From Takakia lepidozioides (Eukaryota; Streptophyta; Takakiopsida; Takakiales; Takakiaceae): a DNA stretch of 64,000 bases. The stretch spans positions 38,084,042 to 38,148,041 of the forward strand of contig CM060734.1 in the NCBI GenBank assembly GCA_030704615.1. The letters run 5' to 3'. How positions within the stretch are numbered: position 1 is the stretch's first letter; each line of letters opens with the position of its first letter. The notes beneath the pieces are model-generated. The model did no database searches and had not been told where the DNA came from. It saw nothing but the letters and a program-made list of their open reading frames with translations. Position numbers and translations under genes: made by a program. Shown here piece by piece: positions 33,303-45,557 of this stretch.

Positions 33303-33689
33303 TGAGACGCTCGATTGCGATGTAGGAGCTATGCAGTTTGCGGTGAGAGAGAGAGCCTCCAACGGTCTCTTCGTCTCTCCCAAAAGCCCTTCCTGACTAT
33401 ACCTCGACCGCCTAGCCAACCCTTACAATCATCCCAATCAGATTCCTCGACTAGGAAGCATAAGCATCCTCAAACTCCACTTTATTCTGGTTTCCCGTAA
33501 CATATCGGTCACATTTCACCCTCATTTTCAGAACTGTCATCATCACCTCTTCATCCCATCTCTCCTTCTTAATTTTCACGCAAGTAAACGACGCTATTCA
33601 TCCGTATCGGGAATCCAAAAGGCCTGCAGTCGCCGTCAACTTCATGGCACATTATTTCGTTACTGCCACCTGGTCGGGTCCCCCAGCTG

Positions 33690-36671
33690 ATGAATCTAGC
33701 CATCCCGACATCCTTTCCCGCTCCCCCTATCGATCCCACTCAATCTAAGCCCCTCCCGCACTCTCATTCCGTCCACCTCCAAGCTCTTCTAAGCACGCCA
33801 GCTAAAGCTCACTCTTTTCTTTCTACCTTCTCCCATTCAGCTCAACATGGGCCCTCTCAACGCCTCTCAGATGCGCCGCTCTTCCAATTCTTGGAAACGC
33901 CCTCGTCAAGGACCATCCAGAACTCCAGTGATCAGCCGCCCGCAGCCAACCTCGGGTACGGGCTTCTTTCTGGCCCACCAGGCGCAGGCTATCCCTCCGC
34001 GTCAATCCATCGTCAGGAGACCACCATCCCCCACGCGCTCTTCTCAGATCTCACGACACCTAGTTCATGAACGCCAGTCCCAGGATCTCAGTCCAGTGGC
34101 AGACACCACTCCCCTGGACGATCACGGCCTCCTCATCATGGAAAATGTGGAGGAACAGGAGGCTATGGATGGTGAATGGGATCTTATCTCCATGCACGTA
34201 CCTAACATGCAGAAGAGGGTGGAATCCTTGGAAGAAAGAGGAATCCTTGTGCACTTCCCTGGAAGAGAGGTCAGTAGAAAATGAGTTCGTGATTGGGCGC
34301 TTCGCCACTTGGGAGGGCCAGGAGAGCTCAAACATCATTTTTGCCACGTAAAGGGAAGGGGCTTCTTTTCGATTGCCTTCGAATCCCAGGCAGTAGTAGC
34401 CCAAGCACTCAATTTTAATCCACATCTATTTGGATTCAACATCAACATCTTTCCGTGGTCATCCAACATGGGCAATCGTAATGGCAAACTATGGGGGCCC
34501 AGAATTGTATATGTGCCATTCATACCAGATCAATACCTTTACAACCTCCCAGATATTGCTAATCACTTTGGTTACTATTTGGGTTGCATCTTAGTGTTTG
34601 ATCCATTCATGTGCCCAGACAACATCAGGAATGACCCTGCTTGGAGATCCTCCACCATATTGCATCAAGACTTAATGATTCAGGAAGTGAAAAATTTGTA
34701 TTGATGATGCCAAATGAGGCCACTCTCCCGCCCTATGTGAGGCTCCCCATTGATGAGTTGGGTAATTATTACACCATCAGGCTCATAGAAGAGACATCGT
34801 CACATGCATGCTTCAACTGCGGAAATCTGGGTCATATCAAAGCGGAATGCAAGGAAGAAAAGAAAAGGAGAACTGGATACAAGAACCACTCTCAAACCCC
34901 CCCGCATAAGCAGCAGCAAGGCATCACACCGCCGAGGATGGCCTCGAACTTCTCTGGAAGGAAACAGCCAAGTCAGCAAAGCCAGCCAATGGAGCCAGCC
35001 ATCTCCAAAGATCCGACAGATCTCCTGCAGGTATATGGTCAAAACGATGTCATAAGGGGGGGAGGGAGCTCCATTAGCCCATCCGTCCAGGTCAACAAAA
35101 AGCTAAGACAAGACTCGGATCCAATGAAGATGGAAGCTGTAGCAAAGAAGGCTTCGTGGACCTCTAAAGGAAAATGGATTCCAGCACAGGATGCATTGCC
35201 CTCCCCAACTCCGCGACCGGCGGACTCGGGTATCCTCCCCAACGTCCCACCATCAGGATCCACAATTCTCACAGGGATTGCTAGCCACTCAACAATAGCA
35301 AAAATTTGACAAGCTGACGTGCGTGCCAAATTTGGGAGCGATCCAAATTCATTTGGACCCAAAACCACAGTTTCTTCCCTGTTTCAAATCCTTTCCCAAC
35401 CTTTCTCTCCAATGCTCCTCTGAAGTCAACATCGATGATATCCCCAAAGCATCATGCATCTCTCCCTTGGTGTTCAGGAAGGGACCCCCAATGTCCCTAC
35501 TTGTCACAGAAGCAGCATGGGAAGACTATGGATAACGGTCCAGGATGTTCAACACTTCATTGCAAATTGTCCTCCCAATACCTGTCCGGAGAATATGCTA
35601 AGGAAAAAAATCCAGGAATTCCTTTTGTCCTTCCTTCCGTACTACCACCTAGCTGGCACCACAAGAGTATTTTGGCACTCCTTCCTCGAAAACTTCCCAG
35701 GACTCAGCTGCAACCCAGTAGTTTACATCTTGGCGTTGATGGAAGAGGCGGACATGTATCTGGTACCACCCCCGAATGGAGCAGTTTGGGTCAAGAAGAG
35801 CATTCTTTCAGAGCCCAGAGGGGCAAGCAGGCTCAAACCCAGATATAGAGATACGTTGGCTAATGCCTTCTCTATCCTGGAGGCTATTGTAGAAGCAGAC
35901 GTCGGTGAGATCAATCACAGAGGGGACCTGCAGAGAACTAGGGATTATCTGTATGGGCCTCAGACACATCCATCTCCTTCATCACCCTCCAGCGTCTCTG
36001 CGGAATCAGGGATACCATCAATGAACATGCAGGACAATTCAAGTTCGGTCTGCAAAAAAGACGTGTTCGCCAGCCAGCCCCTCTCTGAAGCAATTGAACC
36101 TGTGGAAGGGGCACTTAAGGAAGCCACGAAGACACATATGGAGCATGAAGTGGCAGCTGCGACAGAGGATGTTATTAACTCAATGGGCCAAGTTCTTCTC
36201 TCACCCAAACCCTGTTTCATTTATGACATGGATAAGAGGAACCCCAACAAATGTTGGGTGTTGTGTTGCAATGACTTTGCTGCCAAAAAATATCGCAGGA
36301 AAATACCTTGCATCGAGCTGCCTGCCTCTTTTGCTATGCCTTATCTTAATAGTCAACAAAACAATACCAGCCTCCCTGCCTTCCAGATTGCACTACCCTC
36401 CGACTATTTCCGCTCAACTGCCTGTCTCCTCTCCATCTCTGCCATCCACCCACACCATGGACAGTTCACAAACATTTCTGATCATTCAACCCAAACCTCA
36501 TCCGTCATTATGATGAATATCAAGAAACTTCTCCCAAATCCCCCTCGGGGATTCCTCTGGAAAAACTGCCTGTTTCCATCAGACAAAAGGGTCAGATTCT
36601 TCTTTGATCCTATGGGGCCATCAAATGAGAGTAATTCTTTAGCCCTAGCTCTTCCTCATCATGCTCATTAG
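33690..36671 (+). pseudogene. L1-type LINE ORF1 (gag-like), frameshifted
   Basis: Successive plus-strand frames encode a proline/serine-rich N-terminus (from MNLAIPTSFPAPP), a middle typical of plant LINE ORF1 (RGFFSIAFESQAVVAQAL, LWGPRIVYVPFIPDQYLY), and a CCHC knuckle CFNCGNLGHIKAEC near 34810-34851. A long C-terminal part ends NSLALALPHHAH (35454-36671). Frame changes lie near 34040, 34290, 34680 and 35310. ORF1 protein normally binds element RNA. The last frame overlaps the ORF2 start by 11 bases. Confidence 0.8.
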
Positions 36672-39440
36672 GCTAGACTCTTGGAATTTCCGGGGAATGG
36701 GGACGGGCCCAGATTCCCTAAAAAGAGTCAGACTAAGGTCATGGCTCAGCCCGCTGCTGCAGCAAGATGCCATTGTTGCTATCCAGGAACACAAGCTAGA
36801 CCCGCAAAAAATTCGGCAACTCAAAGATCAACTATGGCCTACTGGGTTGTCGCTCTGGAAACCAACCTCCATGGGCTCGAGGGGAGGCACAACAATCCTC
36901 CTCTCTCCATCAATCCACGCTCTACTAGTTTCAGAGGCCTCATGGATTCCAGGAAGAGCTCAATTGTGCAAAAATGCAATTCCCAACAATGCAGGCTCGC
37001 TAGGAATAGTCAACATTTACGCTCCCAACAACACCATAGACAGGGCAGATTTCTGGATCGCCATAGACAGCAAAATGAAATATGCTCCAAACATAGATAG
37101 TTGGATATTAATAGGAGACTTCAACATGGTGGAGGATCTTCGCGATCGTAGAGGTCCATCACTAGTAAACCCCTCCTCACTAGAGATTGACTCCTGGAAC
37201 ACTCTCACTCCGAACCACAACCTCACAGAAGCCATCACTCAGCCCTATGGAACAAGCCCTACCCTTCCATCCTTTGCTTGGACCAATAACAGATCCCTCC
37301 CTCACCTTCAAATGGCTAGATTGGATAGATTTTATACATCACTCAACCTTGTTCAGTGGATTTCTAGAATCCCCCAGATTCCGATCCAACAGGGCTTTGA
37401 TCATGCTCTGGTATTGTCAACAATCAAGATCCCAAATACTCAATTTAGGGGGAGAGGCTTGTACAAGCTAAACTCCTCCCTGTTAAAACTAACCTCTTTC
37501 AAACAAGGCCTTCTTCAAGCTTGGAATGAAGGGGGTGAAACAGCGACTGACCCATTCTCCAAGTTCAAAGCTAAACTCAAAGCCGCCTGCAATAAAGCCC
37601 AATCCATGAGCAAAAGCTTGGCCCAAGCCCGTTCCCGCAAAATCAAGGCCCTTCGTAAATGTCTTTCGGTATGTCAATCTAGAGTAGAATCCACCAGATG
37701 TGATGAGCACACATACATGACTTACCTCCAAGCCAAGGAAAACCTAGAGATTCTTCAGTCTACCCATGAATAAAAACTCAAACTTCAGGCAGGCATAAAC
37801 TGGTCTACAAAAGGGGAAAAGATGACCAAATATTTCTTCGAAAAATCCAAGCTGCGTAGAGCCTCTCAAAACATCACCGAACTGATTGACCAGCCTTCGG
37901 GTATATCAGCCTCTTCTCCCAAACACATGGCAAGCTTAGCAGGCAAGCACTTTGAATCCTTATTTAGCAGTTTCTCCGGAGGCCACACTGCAACATCTCC
38001 CCATCAAGATCACTGCCTTCAATCCACTCCAACATTGCTCGCCCAAGAGCTAGCTGCCTCCCTGGAAGGCCCATTCACAGAGATGGAGCTCGGGGGTGCT
38101 CTCTCCAAGCTAAATAATGGCAAATCCCCAAGGGCTGGACGGAATGCCAGTGGAGTTTTAGAAGGCTCTCTGGAAGGATATCTCGAAAGATTTCCTCTCC
38201 ATCGCGAATCATATCTTCCTGATAGCGCGAATGCCAGCCTCTATGTCTCAAGGAGTGGTAACACTGCTCTTCAAAAAAGGAGATCGCACTAACATATCTA
38301 ACTATAGACCTATCACCCTTTTAAACGTAGCCTATAAGATCATTGCCAAAGCTCTAGCTCTAAGACTACAACCCCTACTTCCTAAATTGATTAGGCCCAA
38401 CCAGACAAGATTCATAAAAGGTCGCTACATTATGGACAATCTTCTTTTAGCCCAAGAAACTCCACACTATGCCCTACAAACCGAGCAAGCTATAGCCTTG
38501 CTGCTTCTTGATTTTGAAAAGGCTTTTGATAGGGTAGAATGGTCGTTCTTGCTAGGAACCCTAACTTAGGTCGGTCGTCCAGAATCGTTCTACCAGTGGG
38601 TTAGCATTCTTCTGCAGAACTCATCTAGTAGGGTCATGATTAATGGCCAGCTCTCAAAAACCATTCCCCTTTCAAAGATTTGTCAGGCAAGGCTGCCCCC
38701 TACCTCATCTCCTTTTTCTTTTCGTCGCAGATTCCCTGGGATACATGCTAGAAAATAACACAGACATTGTAGGCCTTCAAGTCTCCAATTATCATACCAA
38801 CCAGCCAGCGCAAGTCAAAGACTCGATGTTTGTGGACGACACTCTTATCATGCTGCAAGCTTCCTTGGAAAATCTTCACAACACCTCTCAAACACTGGAC
38901 TCGTTCTGTCAGGCTTCCGGTTTTAAGGTTAATTGGGCCAAGACTTGTGCAATCCTGGCCGGGGATCTGTCCAGATCCACGATATAGACAGACCCCACCT
39001 GGGGATTAAATCTGGGCCTCTCATGGATGAGACCTGGTCAGTCAACGACCTACCTGGGCTATACTTATGGAGTGAACCTCACAGATGAGCAACGCTTTGC
39101 ACCCACTCTAGCGAAATTGAAAAAAAAACTCTCCTTTTGGGGTTCGAAACACCTTTCAATAACTGGTAGGGTGCTAGCAGTAAATCAGATCCACTCGGCA
39201 AGGATTTGGTTCTTCTCATCCTCTTGGAGGCCCAACTCTTCACAAACCAAACAGATCAAAGCTCTTCTTAGGAATTTTGTTTGGGGAGCACAAAGCAGCT
39301 CCTCGAATTGCAAAAGACCACAGGTATCGTGGAAACAGATCTGTCTCCCCAAAAAAATGGGGGGGCTGGACCTTATAGACCCGAACACGCAAATATCAGC
39401 ACAACTAGGTAAATGGTTGCATAGATTCTTCGGTCCGGAG
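36661..39440 (+). pseudogene. L1-type LINE ORF2: endonuclease and reverse transcriptase
   Basis: The start ATG at 36661 gives an AP-type endonuclease with all expected signatures: SWNFRGMG, AIQEHKLD, NIYAPNN, LIGDFNMVED, SFAWTN, RLDRFYTS and DHALV. An in-frame stop lies at 37771. RT follows: LFKKGDRTNISNYRPITLLN, RFIKGRYIMDN, LLDFEKAFDRVEW, QGCPL, the box FVDDTLIML and STTYLGYTYG. Frame shifts occur near 38125, 38570 and 38990. Then come LSFWGSKHLSITGRVLAVNQ and GGLDLIDPN. The protein stops at LHRFFGPE, short of the usual C-terminus, and no LINE tail follows. Confidence 0.9.
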
Positions 39441-39850
39441 GGGGGTTGGTGGAAATCACGCCATCCATGGCACCTAGTTCTCGCCCGACTGTTACTGAGG
39501 CGGAGGTTACTATGCCATTGGGGAGAGTCAGATTACCAGATGCAAAGAGGTGCATGGTTGCATCGCCAAAGGCAGCAGCTGCAGCGGCACAGTTGATAAA
39601 GTCAGGCACCTCAACCATGACCACAACTTCTGGAAGAGGATCAAGAGAGGAAGTCTACAATGCCTCTTCTGGCACTTATGGGCATGTGAAGATGCTTTGT
39701 GAGGCAGGCAGACTGAAAGAGGCTCTACTGACTTTAAACCAAGGAGGCATTTGAGCAGATTCAGGTACGTATGTCTGTCTCTTGCATAAGTGCATCAAGA
39801 TGAAGGGCCAAGTGAAGCTAGAAAGCAGGTGCACACTCACATTATCCATC
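39441..39850 (+). pseudogene. PPR-protein N-terminal fragment
   Basis: The plus-strand frame has GHVKMLCEAGRLKEALLTL, a stop, then ADSGTYVCLLHKCIKMKG. This is the pattern of the first PPR units in non-seed-plant pentatricopeptide proteins (LCEAGRLKEAL ... ADSSTYVCLLQ). PPR proteins bind organellar RNA. Only one to two repeats remain, there is a stop between them, and no further PPR units follow. It starts exactly where the LINE ends. Fragment or transduced exon. Confidence 0.55.
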
Positions 39851-40581
39851 TATCACTGATTACAGTGTGTGTCCTTCGCAAGCGAGGGTAGTTCTATCTA
39901 TCACTGACTACAGTGTGTGTGCCTACATGGCGAGTCATAGGGGTTTTAAATTTTTTCCCCGACAAATAAACTTAATAAATACCCAAGGAAATATATATAT
40001 ATATATATAGAAGGGAAAAAAATTAAAACCCTTATAGGCCCGAAGGCTGCCATGAGTGTGCTGATTGTGTTTGAGTATTACAGGTTTTGCGGCAGTGTTT
40101 TTTTTTCACTTTTCTAAAATTGCCTCAAAGGCTACATGTAAATTCCACCCATTGCCCATGTGGCAGGGTCAGAAAAGTGGCTATATAACAGGTGTCATAT
40201 TTTAACAGGTCCATGTGGGACAATTCTGGCTCCTGATATTTTTTATTTAACCATGTAACGGTTAAATATATGATATTTAACCATTGGCGCTTTCTGGCGA
40301 ATTTTCTGAGTTTTACTCCCATAATTCCTTAATAAAAGTAGTCGACCAATTTTCCAGGTCGAAATCTGGCGACCTGTTTTGCAAAACAGATCGCTTGAAG
40401 GCCGGCACATGTATCCACATGTATCCGACAATGAATGGTTTGATTATATTGGTGGTGTTTGTCTAGTGTTGAATGCTCTCCCTGGGACGCTTGACATTTT
40501 CAGTGTAGTAACTTGTTTGTGATAGCCCTCACTTCATAGTGCCAATATCAGTTACTAGACACATTGACGTCCAGAAGTGCT
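39851..40581. other. No gene; (TA)n and short repeats
   Basis: A direct repeat TCTATCACTGAYTACAGTGT occurs at about 39848 and 39896. An AT microsatellite lies at about 39990-40008. The rest has no recognisable feature. Confidence 0.5.
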
Positions 40582-41029
40582 TCAGAATTTTGTGTGGCCT
40601 CGTCCTAATGAGGCCGCACTGTGCAGAGTGGACAGGGACCTGACAGTGGGCCCCGCTACATCAAAACGATCCCTATTCCCCTGTTTCTCTTATAGATGAA
40701 AAAAACTACAGTTTCGCACGATGGAGGTTGTGGTTGGTGGTAGGGTGATGTTGATGTGGCGATGCAGGATCTCGGGATCCATTCCCTGAACTAGGCGTTG
40801 ATCACAACTACCTCCATGGAGGTTAGTATGTAACAACTTTCATGCAGGTAGAGTTTCAGCTTGGTTTTGCAACTACCTTCGTGTACCTGCATGGAGGTAG
40901 TTGTAAATTTCATACGCCAGAAAATCTCCAAGTTGTCGACGCATGAAGGTAGTTTGCTCCTATATTAATGAGACGGCAGGCCCCATCGTCTGACCAGCCT
41001 CATTACGACGAGGCCACACAAAATTCTGA
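40582..41029. mobile_element. Non-autonomous DNA transposon (MITE) with 33-bp TIRs
   Basis: The ends are inverted repeats of 33 bp with one mismatch: left 40582-40614 starts TCAGAATTTTGTGTGGCC, and right 40997-41029 ends GGCCACACAAAATTCTGA. The 448-bp body carries inverted CTACCTCCATGGAGG / CTGCATGGAGGTAG blocks related to 10119-10430. No ORF. A target duplication is not obvious. Confidence 0.8.
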
Positions 41030-41803
41030 GGTTCCAAAAGTCATGGAGCAACAGCCCTAAATCAAAGTGTGGAACGCCGTAGTCCATATTTGCTCCGAGT
41101 CATTGATCAAAAAGCTTGCTGTGACTCATTAATCTCTCAGATGATTGAGAAACACTGAACACCCAGAACATTTACACGATCTGCTTCTAAGCACAAGGCC
41201 TCCAGATTACGTCCAGCATCAGTGCTGAGTGATGCGATACATCAGCAATCTCGAGGCTTCCAGGTGTAGAGTGAGATTAGCTATTAAGAGAAACAGCGTC
41301 AGTGCTCAAGGCGATTAAGTAGTGGGTGTGAAAGGACAAGGTTCTTGTAAATGCATAATAATAAGAATGCAGAAATTGCCGTGTACATTACAGCACTGGA
41401 GGCGCAGTACATAGAGAATAAATGCATCCACGCTCTCAAAAGCCATATACGCATACAGGACGGTGCATACAGCTCCATCCACCTCACAAAATTGCAAACT
41501 AGCCAGCTAATTGCAAACCTCCTTCTGAGACTAGAACTAATTAGATGAGATTATATGAAACAACGGCGCTTTGCAAACACCCATCCGATTCAAATGGAAT
41601 TCTCTTCGAAGTTTTTCCAGCTCTCGGAAGCAGTCCGATCACAACCTTCAAAATCGAAGGCTCCCGTGAAAAGGGAGTTGACCAGGTGCCCAGGTGCCTT
41701 GTACGATCTATCACTGGCGCTTGCGAACAATCAAGCATATTTATACGAAAGTTAAACAGAAGCAAGGAGCAGGGGGCAGCTATAAGTCCTTGCCGAGACC
41801 ATC

Positions 41804-43525
41804 TTACAAGCTGCTATGGATTCGATGACGTATCGTCTCTTCAAACTTATCAACAACCCTCGGAGGCAGTCGTATTGCCTCTTCAAACTTCTCCATAGTT
41901 CTCGGTGGCAGTCCTATCATCACCTTCAATTTCTTTCCCCCCTCATTTCCATCTGGCATTGTAACTAAAACAATGTCAGGCCGTCGACTGACAGGTCCAC
42001 AGTAAATTGGCTTTCCCCACCCGAAGTCAGTTTCATAGAACGCCAATCGGGACCAAGAGGTAATCACAAATGCCTTTGTGATGAAAGATGGCCTCGCCTT
42101 CACGAAGTGAAGATAATCTATTGCGGATCTCAAGTATTTGTCTGTCATCAAAGCAATCCCTTCTTGTATAAGCCCCACTGCATAAGACAGAGGCTTTGAT
42201 AGGAGCTCATCAACTGTGGTGGTAGCGCAAGCATCATAAACTGAGTTACCAACATAGTTGGATGGAAGGGGCGGCACAAACTTTGAACGCACATCAACTG
42301 ACACGAGGAGCCTGGCTGCCTGGGATGGCTCCATTCCAAGTGCCTTGGTGCGTGCGCGCCAAACATGAGCTGCGAGCGTCTCAAAAATGGAGCACTTGCT
42401 CACATAACTACCAGGCTTTGCCAACATTTGTTGTCGTAACTCTATGAGGGCTTCACGGGTGAAATAGAAAGATTTGAATACAAAATCATCACCCCAGAGA
42501 TCATCTGATAGATCGCCCAACCCGTCACATTCATGGTGTGGGAAGTCAATCTGAAGTGGAGATCGTTGGCGAAGGATTGTACGGTCCAAAAATGGAGTGT
42601 TCACAGGGGTACTGTCTCCACGCGCTATAGCAGCCCAAGCATTTATGAACTGCATGGCTGCGGTGCCGTCCACAAACGCATGGTTGACGCCTAGGCCCAA
42701 GGCGAACCCACCACACCTGAACCTTGTCACCTGCTCGCATAGATCAACCCAAACTTAGCTGCTTCTAATTTCAACTTGAGGACTCAGATTACATGCAGTA
42801 TTGCGCATGTCATACGATGTTGTGACATATGCTACGAAAATTAAATAACTAGTTGGGTCGTCGTTTATATACTTAGAATCCTCATTTACAGTGCATTGAG
42901 GAAAGATGCATTCATATCCAAATCCAGTCAATCAAATTTTCAACTACTTAGGAAGGTTTAAAAACACCTACAGTGAGCAGGAAGTCTTTTAAATCACTGC
43001 ATACATACATGGCAACGATATAACAAAATTTTGGCTTCAAAGATGAGTTACCTGGACAACCACCGGTGGAGTCACAAGTAGCTGATCCATTTCCTCATGA
43101 TTCATTGCCCCCTCTGGAACCAAGTAGAGCAGACGCATCAATTCCGGATCAGGCTTGCCACACTCGATGTATTTCTCCAAGTCAGCGATGGTGGCATCTG
43201 CCTCAGCTTCCACAAACACGGCACCTTCGCCATTACAGTTGATTTCGAATCTCCCCTCCGAACTGATCTGAAGCCTTCCAGCTAGAGGGTAGTACGGGAC
43301 AAGTATCTTGGAAAGCGCATCTCTTATCGTTTTTGCTAGATTGTCATAGTTTTTGGTAGGATTGGCACGATACAAGTAAATAGTGTGTTGTATACAAGCC
43401 ACGCTCTGATCCAAGTTGCCAAGATACAGCACATGATTTTTGGTAGGCACATCTGGAACAACCACAGTAGGGTCTTTCAAGATCACTTGGAGCTTCGAAA
43501 TTGGCTCAGTTACGACGGTACCCAT
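41804..43525 (-). CDS. BAHD acyltransferase, gene A (two exons)
   Basis: Exon 1 (43052-43525, 158 codons) and exon 2 (41804-42730, 308 codons plus stop) join in phase 0 across a GT-AG intron (CAG|GTAACT ... GCAG|GTGACA) to give 466 aa, normal for BAHD enzymes. The catalytic HXXXD motif is HAFVD (175-179) and the structural motif DFGWG is intact (393-397). VTRFRCGGFALGLGVNH and MQFINAWAAIARG resemble hydroxycinnamoyl and omega-hydroxyacid feruloyl transferases. BAHD enzymes move an acyl group from CoA to an alcohol or amine in the cytosol; the substrate here is unknown. The C-terminus has a tandem repeat (LPPRTMEKFEEAIR / LPPRVVDKFEETIR). A TATA box lies 181 bp upstream of the ATG. The gene appears intact. 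Confidence 0.9.
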
Positions 43526-43678
43526 GCTTTTTGGCAGTATTTCTGTTTAAATGGAGGCGAGAACGTCAATTAGTCTCTTCAAATGTGGATGTGTAGATGT
43601 TTTGGAAGCTAAAGTCGACTAACCTCAAAACGGAAGTTACGAGGTTAGATACTTCGGACCTGATGTCGCGTCGAAGGC

Positions 43679-44522
43679 CTTCCTTCCTCCTTCCTCGACG
43701 ATGAGCTTATATGGCTGTACTCGCTATTGCTTGCTTCTCGACATTCATGCTACAACGCCAATGAAAACATGATGAGCTGCTGAACTTGCTTCACCGCCAC
43801 CTCTTCTACATCGCACATGCGGGGAAGAGGCTCGTATTAACCTAACTTCGGTTGGCTCTCTACCGGCTAGGGTCTGGCGCAAGAAAGCCGCGAGAAAAAT
43901 GTTGAATCCCGACGTAAAGTAAATTGCCTTGAACCAGTTCCTTACACTTCTAACGCAGGCTTCCTGGGAACCTAGGTTGGCAGTTGAAACTCCTTGCCTC
44001 AGGACCGGTCCCAGAACCCATTAGCCAGGCTGTTTTCTGAACGCCTAATCAGATACTCTTATTACCAACCATCGATGCACATCAAAGAATTCAGGAGATC
44101 AGCTGGTCGCTCAGCTGGAAGTGCACAGCTCACAGCCCTAACCCGCTGCCCTGCACCGTGTGTGTTTTGTCTCATGGCCCGTAACATGAAAGGGGATTAC
44201 CCCCCTCCTCAAGGGCCTGAATTTTGGGCTGTCGCTCCCACGTTTCCTTTAGTAAAAAGTCTTAGAAAAACGATTGTTACGTAAGGCGAGGCCCGCCTTG
44301 CCAGGCTAGGGAATCTCGAATCACATAAAATATTCTCTGCAACTTACCAGGTGCGGTATGTTTTTCACTCAGAACAATTAATACACCTTAGAAGTCACAA
44401 TTAACCCACCTACCCATTTTCATCCACATTAAGGATTATTATGCCGTTTTAGAGGCAAATTAAGAAGCAGAACTTGTCCAACCAATCAAATGCTGCAGAG
44501 CTGCCCATCATGCTCTTACACA
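43679..44522. repeat. Left arm of giant inverted repeat
   Basis: This 844-bp arm includes the BAHD gene A promoter region. It is repeated in inverse orientation at 45474-48376. Landmarks are CCTTCCTTCCTCCTTCCTCG, TTGAACCAGTTCCTTAC, CAGGCTGTTTTCTGAACGCC and CAACCAATCAAATGCTGCAG. Confidence 0.85.
43706..43713 (-). promoter_or_regulatory. TATA box, BAHD gene A
   Basis: CATATAAG on the minus strand, 181 bp upstream of the start codon. It is conserved in sequence and place in gene B (54441-54448), which supports it as the core promoter. Confidence 0.6.
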
Positions 44523-44537
44523 ACCTCCCGCTTCACT

Positions 44538-45218
44538 TTGTAGTAAAGCGGCCATGACAGTCAGCAGCCTTTACTGCAGGGCCCTAATCTTCCCCGAATC
44601 TCCTTCTTAAAGAACTAGGTGATGTCAGCGTGGAAATCGATTACCGGAAATACTGGGGAGGCCAGGATGATGCGCAATGACTGCAGACAAGATAGTCGAT
44701 TAGAGCGTCACATCTGCGCCTCCAGACGCGATCCTGACCGTGAAAAGCGTCAGATCCGTCCTCTCCTACATTAAGCACTCATCAAGTGTCCGTAAAACTT
44801 ATAAAGGCACTGTATAGGACCAGGTAGGCATCTACGTGTAAGGTTTTTTTTGGGTTCAGCCCATCCTTGATCCAGTGCTAAGCAAAAACCTCGTGACAAA
44901 AAAGGGTCGGGCCAGCCATTGCAATTCTTGAGCATGCGCCACTACGCAAGAGCCTCGTGAGCATGCGCCACTTCCCAAGTTCCTGTGCCTTAATGGCAAA
45001 CTCGGCCTCGGGTTGCCTCATGTCGGTCGACGTACTGCCGGCACTCCCCGGGGACTGGTGCGGCCCAGTCAGGGCCGCTGCCCAGTCAGCTCGCGCTTAT
45101 CTGACTCATCATAGCCATTTTGTATTACGGTACTGAGGATTATGTAATCCACTAGGAGTTTTGGGGAAGATTAGGGCCCTGCAGTAAAGGCTGCAAACTT
45201 TAATGGCCGCCTTACAAA
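44538..45218. mobile_element. TIR element inside the inverted-repeat loop
   Basis: The ends pair over about 57 bp, with a perfect inner 32 bp beginning GCAGCCTTTACTGCAGGGCC (left about 44563, right mirrored at 45163-45195). The 681-bp body is a copy of the foldback repeat at 8335-8795. No transposase is encoded. Probably a MITE whose internal sequence seeded the foldback copy. Confidence 0.7.
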
Positions 45219-45241
45219 GTCAAGCGGACAGTTATGTGCTA

Positions 45242-45294
45242 GATAATGGCCACCGGGCAGACCCGGCGAGCATTGTCAACCGGTGGCCATTATC
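45242..45294. repeat. Perfect hairpin, 15-bp arms
   Basis: GATAATGGCCACCGG and CCGGTGGCCATTATC are perfect inverted copies around a 23-nt loop. Confidence 0.8.
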
Positions 45295-45557
45295 GAACGT
45301 AGTTGAAATGGTGGAGTATTACTCGGGCTGCTAACCCCAGATGTCGCTATCAGAGCTACGATAGCCAAAAAAAAACACTTGCCACGTGGTGCAATGTGGC
45401 AAACTCCCTTGACAAGTGAAGGGCCAAACCCTCTGAAACCTTGGGTGGAAGCTGTAATACGACCCCATGTCCAATTACGTAAGAGCATATGGGCAGCTCT
45501 GTAGCATTTGATTGGCTGGACAAGTTCTGCTTCTTAATTTGCCTCTCAAACGGTATA

